Both the position numbers and the translations under genes were made by a program. From JAMHWD01 sp035911135 (GTDB lineage Bacteria > Pseudomonadota > Alphaproteobacteria > Micavibrionales > Micavibrionaceae), in NCBI GenBank assembly GCA_035911135.1, contig JAMHWD010000045.1, positions 254,473-318,472 of the forward strand: DNA of 64,000 nucleotides, given 5' to 3'. Below, piece after piece: positions 59,211 to 64,000 of this stretch. How positions within the stretch are numbered: position 1 is the first letter of the stretch; every line of letters begins with the position of its first letter. Below the pieces are notes generated by a model, which was not told the origin of the DNA, did not search any database, and saw nothing but the letters and a program-made list of their open reading frames with translations.

Positions 59211-59957
59211 TTAATGCACGGTCAGCAGGTTTTCTAAAATCACGTCCGGGTTATCGCTGAAAACGGCATCGATCCCCCAGCCCTGAAGCATTTTGGCGCG
59301 CTGCGGGTCGTTAATCGTATAGGCCAGAGCCATATAGCCGGCATCAATGATATCTTCTAATTCCTCGCGGGTGATTTCATTGCCGTTGATATTCACGCTG
59401 GCGGCTTCGAGATGTTGCGCCAGCTCCAGCCAGTTTTCCGGCCAGTCCTTGGGCAGCAGCAATCCGCGCGGCATATAAGGCCCCATATCAAGCGCGGTCT
59501 CCAATGAAACATAAGAAAACGAGGAGATCAGAATTTTACTCTCATCGTCCCAGATTTGCGCCAGTAGATCGAGGGCGACCTCGGCGGTTTCCTTCTCGCG
59601 GCCGGGGCAGGGCTTGATTTCAATGTTTACACCCAGATTATGCTCCAGCAGGATATCGACGGCTTCTTCCAGCGTGGGGATCTTGATCCCGGCGAAGCTG
59701 TCGGAAAACCAGCTTCCGGCTTCCAGGTGGCGGATATCCTCAAAGAGCATATCAGCAACATTGCCATGGCCGTTGGTGGTGCGGTCCAGTGTTTCGTCAT
59801 GAAAAAGGATAGGGACCTGATCCTTGGTGAGCTTCACATCAAGCTCAACCCATTCAACACCCATATCAGCCGCCGTGTGAATGCCTCCCAGCGTATTTTC
59901 CGGGGCATAAGCGGCCGCACCGCGGTGGCCGATGACTTTTGGCAGTTTCAGGGGCAT
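59211..59957 (-). CDS. ugpQ: Glycerophosphodiester phosphodiesterase
   Basis: A 248-residue cytosolic GDPD that releases glycerol 3-phosphate from lipid head-group diesters. The start KVIGHRGAAAYAPENT holds the catalytic His-Arg. WVELDVKLTKDQVPILFHDETLDRT is the metal-binding E-x-D and second His, split here only in description. NIEIKPCPG and the final AVFSDNPD are also typical. There is no signal peptide. ATG 59957 is preferred since the longer frame overlaps the divergent gshB. Confidence 0.92.
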   Translation of the reverse strand: MPLKLPKVIGHRGAAAYAPENTLGGIHTAADMGVEWVELDVKLTKDQVPILFHDETLDRTTNGHGNVADMLFEDIRHLEAGSWFSDSFAGIKIPTLEEAVDILLEHNLGVNIEIKPCPGREKETAEVALDLLAQIWDDESKILISSFSYVSLETALDMGPYMPRGLLLPKDWPENWLELAQHLEAASVNINGNEITREELEDIIDAGYMALAYTINDPQRAKMLQGWGIDAVFSDNPDVILENLLTVH

Positions 59958-60027
59958 GACTTTTGGCCTTATTGTGCTATTTTCATGTGTTGCTAGTTTA
60001 CGGCCTCTTTTATAGAAGGAAATCATC

Positions 60028-60984
60028 ATGGGGGATAATAAAAAATTCGCAGGCGCCAAGGTGCTTTTCATCATTGATCCCTTGCCAAAGCTGCATCCGG
60101 AGCGTGATACGAGTCTGGGCATGATGCGCGCGGTCCACGATCTGGGCGGTGCAGTTTTTACCTGCGAGCAAAACCAGTTATCGCGCCGGGAATATGGCGG
60201 ATTTCAGGCCGTTCTGCAGCATATTCAGTATCAAGGCGACGGGATCAATGATTTCAGCGCCGCGCCGCCATCGGTCATGGGGCTTTCGGATTTTGCCGCC
60301 ATTTTCATGCGTAAGGATCCGCCCATGGACAAGGATTTCTTTATGACATGCCTGATACTGGCGGAAATTCAGAAAACCGGCGTGAAGGTCTATAACCCGC
60401 CCAAGACGCTGCTGGAGCATAATGAAAAACTCTTTGCCCTTTCTTTTCCCCAGTTCATACCGCAAACCGTGATTGCAGCGGATAGGGACACTTTGCGTGA
60501 GTTTGTGGAAACGCAGGGACAGGCCGTTCTGAAACCCATTGATGCCATGGGCGGGACAGGTATTTTTCTGGTCGAAAAGGGCGATCCCAATCTGGATGTG
60601 ATCTGGGAAACGCTGACCAATCGCGGCAAGGTGCATATCATCGCGCAGGAATTTCTGCCCGGCGTGAAAAAGGGCGATATGCGCGTGGTGGTTTTTAACG
60701 GCGAGCCATACCCCCATATGCTGGCGCGCATCCCCAAGGATGGCAATATCCGCGCCAATACGGCCGCGGGCGGGGGATTTGATGTACGCCCGATTACGCC
60801 GGTTGAAGACAAGATCGCCCGTGAAGTCGGCAAGGTTCTAAAGGCGGAAGGGATTGTGCTGGCGGGGCTGGATATTATTGGCGACCGCCTGACAGAGATT
60901 AACATCACCAGCCCGACAGGGCTTCGTCTGATCGGGGATGCGATCGGGCGCAATATCAGCCTTGATCTGATGCAATCCTTTTAA
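60028..60984 (+). CDS. gshB: Glutathione synthetase
   Basis: GshB joins gamma-glutamylcysteine and glycine with ATP. The 318-residue ATP-grasp enzyme shows FIDPLPKLHPERDT-type N-terminal substrate region, VLKPIDAMGGTGIFLVEKGD for ATP, and QEFLPGVKKGDMRVVVFNGE. The end VLAGLDIIGDRLTEINITSP is also canonical. AAGGAAA precedes the ATG. gshA is not in the window; a GST is at 9311. Confidence 0.96.
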   Translation: MGDNKKFAGAKVLFIIDPLPKLHPERDTSLGMMRAVHDLGGAVFTCEQNQLSRREYGGFQAVLQHIQYQGDGINDFSAAPPSVMGLSDFAAIFMRKDPPMDKDFFMTCLILAEIQKTGVKVYNPPKTLLEHNEKLFALSFPQFIPQTVIAADRDTLREFVETQGQAVLKPIDAMGGTGIFLVEKGDPNLDVIWETLTNRGKVHIIAQEFLPGVKKGDMRVVVFNGEPYPHMLARIPKDGNIRANTAAGGGFDVRPITPVEDKIAREVGKVLKAEGIVLAGLDIIGDRLTEINITSPTGLRLIGDAIGRNISLDLMQSF

Positions 60985-60986
60985 CG

Positions 60987-61565
60987 TTACAGGGCGCTGT
61001 CCGGCGTAGGTTCATCCTTGAAGAGGATGATGGCCGGGCGGTTCTTGCTGGTGTTTAAAAGGCGCGGGAGCATCTCTTGCCCCTCTTTGAGCATCTCGAC
61101 AAGGGCCGGCTTCAGGATTTCTGCAAGATGTTCACGGATATCGGCAGTCTCAGCATCGTTATCTGTTTCGATGTGAATCCCCAAAGGATATTTGGGGTCG
61201 GCCATGATGTTGTGGACGGCAACGGGGCGGCTCTTGGTAAAGGCCGCAGAAATTGTGGCGCGTTCAAGATGTTGATAGGCCGTCACAGCGGTATGGTTGA
61301 TGATGTCATCGACAATTTCAGGATCAAAGCCAAGCGCGCGCATTTCAACGGCGGCATGGTTAAGGCTTCCGGCTTCGGATTTCTCCAGCGTGCGGTTCTG
61401 GCGAGCCTCGGCAGTCAGGGCAAGCGCTTTAAACAGGCCCTTCAGCGCGCCTTTGATGCCGGTTGCCGGTTGCGGGGCGGGGGTGTTGGCCGGTTTTTCA
61501 GGCTTGATACGGGCAGGTTCCTGAAAAAGGATCTCAACGACTTCGGCGGCGGTGTATTCGGCCAT
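60987..61565 (-). CDS. Uncharacterised 192-residue protein
   Basis: A soluble protein. Residues 15-40 are Pro/Ala-rich (EKPANTPAPQPATGIKG), followed by helices (LKGLFKALALTAEARQNRTL, then MRALGFDPEIVDDIINHTA). A C-terminal part contains MADPKYPLGIHIETDNDAET and ends in FKDEPTPDSAL. No catalytic motif is recognised. It converges with gshB, with a two-base gap. Confidence 0.7.
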   Translation of the reverse strand: MAEYTAAEVVEILFQEPARIKPEKPANTPAPQPATGIKGALKGLFKALALTAEARQNRTLEKSEAGSLNHAAVEMRALGFDPEIVDDIINHTAVTAYQHLERATISAAFTKSRPVAVHNIMADPKYPLGIHIETDNDAETADIREHLAEILKPALVEMLKEGQEMLPRLLNTSKNRPAIILFKDEPTPDSAL

Positions 61566-61685
61566 TTTAATCTCCCTGCTTGTTTATGGCCCCTGAGCTT
61601 ATTTTCCGGGAGGATTGAAGTCAAGGAATTGTTGACATAATCTTGTAACATGCGTAGGCTAAGCTGTAAGAACAGGGATAATCCG

Positions 61686-62036
61686 ATGCAAAAAATGACA
61701 GCAGAAGCCAAAGCCTTTGCCGCCGCCACAATCAAAAGTGGCCTCGCGGGGCCTGATGGTATGGATTATCTCAAGCAACATGGCATATCAGAGGCCATGG
61801 CGCGGGCGGCTACGGCATCCAAACCCTTAAGAAGCCGCCTTGTGGATGCGTTCATGGCGGATGACAAGCGCAGATATGCCGCGGCAGAAAATATGATAAA
61901 GGCGCAAATCAGCGCTATTGAAGTAAAGCCGGGCGAGGCAGATCGGGCGCTGAGTGTCATCGGAGCCTATATTGCCGAGGTTGCCAATGAAAATGACGAA
62001 TCAGGCCCTGCAGATGGTCCGATGGGGCCTTACTAA
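61686..62036 (+). CDS. Uncharacterised small protein, paralogue A
   Basis: A 116-residue, helical, soluble protein starting at ATG 61686. Its middle (KPLRSRLVDAFMADDKRRYA and AAENMIKAQISA) matches the next gene's NKIRGALIEAFVLGDQAGYE and KAERRLVDALMT. Both also share a later motif, SVIGAYIAEVA versus SLLGAQIEKIA. The two genes are therefore a tandem pair from duplication. The family is not recognised. Confidence 0.7.
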   Translation: MQKMTAEAKAFAAATIKSGLAGPDGMDYLKQHGISEAMARAATASKPLRSRLVDAFMADDKRRYAAAENMIKAQISAIEVKPGEADRALSVIGAYIAEVANENDESGPADGPMGPY

Positions 62037-62101
62037 TTATTTGACAAAAAACTGCATTTTTTTCTATAAATCATACCAGCCAACACGGAGAGTATAGAAA
62101 A

Positions 62102-62443
62102 ATGTCAGACCCAACACGTATCTTTAAGCAAATCACAGCCGGCGAAATCCATCAGGAACTTGATAGCCCAAAGGGCATTGAAGATCTTCAGAATGCGGGC
62201 GTTCAGCATTTCATCGCTTATCGCACGGTGCGCGCCAATAATAAAATCCGCGGTGCGCTGATTGAGGCTTTTGTGCTTGGCGATCAGGCTGGCTATGAGA
62301 AGGCCGAGCGCAGGCTGGTTGATGCCCTGATGACCGATTCCATGAAGCCAGCCAGAGAAAAAGACGCGCAGAACGCTGTAAGCCTTCTTGGGGCACAGAT
62401 TGAGAAAATCGCGCGCGATCTGGATCACACCCTGGAAATTTAA
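62102..62443 (+). CDS. Uncharacterised small protein, paralogue B
   Basis: A 113-residue helical protein similar in layout to the gene just upstream (61686-62036). It begins MSDPTRIFKQITAGEIHQEL, and the shared core is IRGALIEAFVLGDQAGYEKA. The gap of 65 bases holds an AT-rich segment and the ribosome binding site GGAGAG. It ends next to the convergent 62444 gene with no gap. Function unknown. Confidence 0.7.
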   Translation: MSDPTRIFKQITAGEIHQELDSPKGIEDLQNAGVQHFIAYRTVRANNKIRGALIEAFVLGDQAGYEKAERRLVDALMTDSMKPAREKDAQNAVSLLGAQIEKIARDLDHTLEI

Positions 62444-62890
62444 TTAGTCAAGCTGGTTCAGCGCCGCAATCGCAGGGACGAAATGTTGCTGCGCGGCGCT
62501 GCGGTAGAGCGCCATTGCCAGTTGACGGTCAGCATCGGTAACGGCTGTCCGCATGATGACATCGGCCTTGGTCTTTTTGGCCGGGGCGTATTGTTCCTTG
62601 ATAAGGGTATCAATCATCTCGCGCCCGGCATTGGAATAGGTGCGGGAGAAGAACCCCTTGCGTAGAAGATGCTGCGCGATCACATGCTGGCCCTCCTGAT
62701 CGCTGAAATAGGCGCGGGTCTGGAAATGCGCTACATCAATCTGAAACAAGGTGGGGCTGATGTCTTTCATTTCGATGAGATCAGCACGTAGCGCCGCATA
62801 GGTCATAGCGGGCAGCGCGAAAAGACAGGCGCTTAAGCCCAGCAAGACAAATAGAAACCGTCTGAAATTACGTCTAGTCCTTGAAATCAC
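62444..62890 (-). CDS. Uncharacterised secreted or anchored small protein
   Basis: A 148-residue protein with a basic N-terminus and a hydrophobic segment (FLFVLLGLSACLFALPAMTY) that fits a signal peptide or anchor. The rest is helical (DADRQLAMALYRSAAQQHFV and AIAALNQLD, like a single tetratricopeptide- or Sel1-type helix pair). No family is firmly recognised. It is downstream of pnp on the same strand but beyond the pnp terminator. Confidence 0.72.
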   Translation of the reverse strand: MISRTRRNFRRFLFVLLGLSACLFALPAMTYAALRADLIEMKDISPTLFQIDVAHFQTRAYFSDQEGQHVIAQHLLRKGFFSRTYSNAGREMIDTLIKEQYAPAKKTKADVIMRTAVTDADRQLAMALYRSAAQQHFVPAIAALNQLD

Positions 62891-62961
62891 TCAAAAAAAC
62901 ACCTTTCCATAGCATAATCATAGCATATTGCCCTGTTTAAGGGAAATAAGCCGCCCTGCGC

Positions 62962-62997
62962 AAAAAAGAAGCCCCCGGCGGATACCAGGGGCTTCTT
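62962..62997 (-). terminator. Rho-independent terminator of pnp
   Basis: On the minus strand AAGAAGCCCC (62997-62988) pairs with GGGGCTTCTT (62975-62966) and is followed by a T run (62965-62962). Confidence 0.85.
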
Positions 62998-63022
62998 GTA
63001 AAATAGAATAGCAGGGAAAGAA

Positions 63023-64000
63023 TTAGCCGTTGGCTTCTTTCTTGTCCTCGGCGCGGATTTCCTCGCCTGTTTCCTGATTGACGCGTTTCATGGACAGCTT
63101 CACCTTGCCGCGATCATCCATGCCCAGCACCATGACCTTCACCTGATCGCCTTCATTGACGACATCGGTTGTCTTGGCCGTGCGGCCCGATTGCAGTTCG
63201 GAGATGTGCACGAGACCGTCTTTTGCGCCCATAAAGTTTACGAACGCGCCAAAATCAACGCATTTCACGACCTTGCCGTTGTAGATTTTGCCTGTTTCCG
63301 GCTCGTCTGTGATGCCGCGGATCATGGCAACAGCGGCCTCGATAGCCTCGGCATTGGATGCGGCAACCTTGACGGAGCCATCATCCTCGATATCGATCTT
63401 CGTGCCGGTCTTCTCGATAATGTCACGAATGACTTTACCGCCTGTACCGATCACTTCGCGGATCTTGTCGGTCGGGATATTGAAGGCCACGATTTGCGGC
63501 GCGTTCTTGTTCAGTTCGGTGCGGGATTCGGTCAGAGCCTTGGCCATTTCACCGAGGATGTGCAAACGGCCATGCTTGGCCTGTTCGAGGGCGATTTTCA
63601 TGATTTCCTCAGTGATCGAGGTAATCTTGATATCCATCTGCAGGGCTGTGATACCTTTGTCAGTACCGGCAACCTTGAAGTCCATGTCGCCCAGATGATC
63701 TTCATCACCTAAAATGTCGGAAAGAACCGCAAATTCCTTGCCTTCTTTGATCAGACCCATGGCGATACCGGCGATAGGGGCTTTCAGCGGAACGCCTGCA
63801 TCCATCATCGCGAGCGATGTGCCGCAGACTGTTGCCATCGAGGAGGAACCGTTCGATTCCGTGATCTCGGAGACTGTGCGGATCGTGTATGGGAATTCCT
63901 CAACTGTTGGGAAAAGCGGGTTGATCGCGCGCCATGCCAGCTTGCCGTGACCGACTTCGCGGCGGCCCGGAGGACCCATGCGGCCAGCCTCACCAACCGA
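63023..64000 (-). CDS. pnp: Polyribonucleotide nucleotidyltransferase, 3' part of gene
   Basis: PNPase degrades RNA from the 3' end with phosphate, as a trimer. The window holds the C-terminal 325 residues; the frame runs on past base 64000. Seen are the second RNase PH domain (SVGEAGRMGPPGRREVGHGK, then SSSMATVCGTSLAMMDAG), the KH domain with GTGGKVIRDIIEKTG, and the S1 domain (YNGKVVKCVDFGAFVNFMG). The short Glu/Lys tail ends in EDKKEANG. A clear terminator follows. Confidence 0.98.
   Translation of the reverse strand, partial: SVGEAGRMGPPGRREVGHGKLAWRAINPLFPTVEEFPYTIRTVSEITESNGSSSMATVCGTSLAMMDAGVPLKAPIAGIAMGLIKEGKEFAVLSDILGDEDHLGDMDFKVAGTDKGITALQMDIKITSITEEIMKIALEQAKHGRLHILGEMAKALTESRTELNKNAPQIVAFNIPTDKIREVIGTGGKVIRDIIEKTGTKIDIEDDGSVKVAASNAEAIEAAVAMIRGITDEPETGKIYNGKVVKCVDFGAFVNFMGAKDGLVHISELQSGRTAKTTDVVNEGDQVKVMVLGMDDRGKVKLSMKRVNQETGEEIRAEDKKEANG

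Overview
The window is chromosomal DNA from an alphaproteobacterium of moderate GC content (roughly low 50s per cent by eye). The evidence is the set of alphaproteobacterial core genes: the TrcR/DUF1013 cell-cycle regulator, DUF1192, DUF1491 and DUF465 small proteins, a Fur/Mur-type regulator with a His-rich motif and no CxxC, the fabA-fabB-fabI and xseB-ispA clusters, gatC divergent from ruvX, and intracellular polyhydroxyalkanoate depolymerases. The genus cannot be named from the sequence. I see no phage, plasmid, CRISPR array or classical IS element. Both edges cut genes: gatB on the left and pnp on the right.

Layout: 1-5.4 kb has the gatB 3' end, a secreted DUF2927-like protein, an HNH nuclease behind a structured leader, small membrane proteins, dsbB, tRNA-Leu(CAA) and a DUF1275 protein. 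5.5-14.8 kb has uvrA, a GST, an HD hydrolase, ssb, a DUF2059 protein, a gatC-(GxxExxY)-(membrane)-gatA operon and ruvX. 14.9-21.7 kb has two PHA depolymerases, a YgjP-type metallopeptidase, an unusual tgt, a degenerate CobD-like protein and rpmB. 21.8-35.5 kb has a GGDEF-like/histidine kinase pair, fur, ispA-xseB, a phosphatase, gmhA, ispH-(P-loop)-rnhA, guaC and trcR. 35.8-42.9 kb has dxs, prfC and a fused membrane/spermidine-synthase-like protein. 42.9-50.7 kb is a SUF iron-sulfur assembly operon interrupted by foreign-looking genes. 50.8-64 kb has dusA, fabABI, an aldo/keto reductase, a secreted EF-hand protein, ugpQ, gshB, several uncharacterised genes and pnp.

The main unexplained signal is a dispersed palindromic element of about 60 bp. 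Its form is CGTCA, hairpin, CCATGG, hairpin, TGACG, and it can fold as a three-way junction. Full, split or half copies lie near 938, 11641, 20169, 32463, 37821, 45867, 45913, 46265 and 47615. One copy lies in frame inside dxs and adds about 20 residues at the linker between two enzyme domains, much as Rickettsia palindromic elements do. Three more loci lie inside the suf operon, where two bracket a small GIY-YIG nuclease gene. This makes the nuclease a candidate partner for spread of the repeat. Other unusual points are a Tgt without the zinc cysteines, a GxxExxY protein without its catalytic residues inside the gatCA operon, and an AT-rich HEPN-like gene just upstream of sufC.

Functionally, the suf genes (regulator, scaffold SufBCD, desulfurase SufS, SufT, SufA) form one co-directional unit. 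fabA-fabB-fabI supply unsaturated fatty acid synthesis and enoyl reduction. dxs, ispH and ispA cover isoprenoid synthesis from three separate loci.
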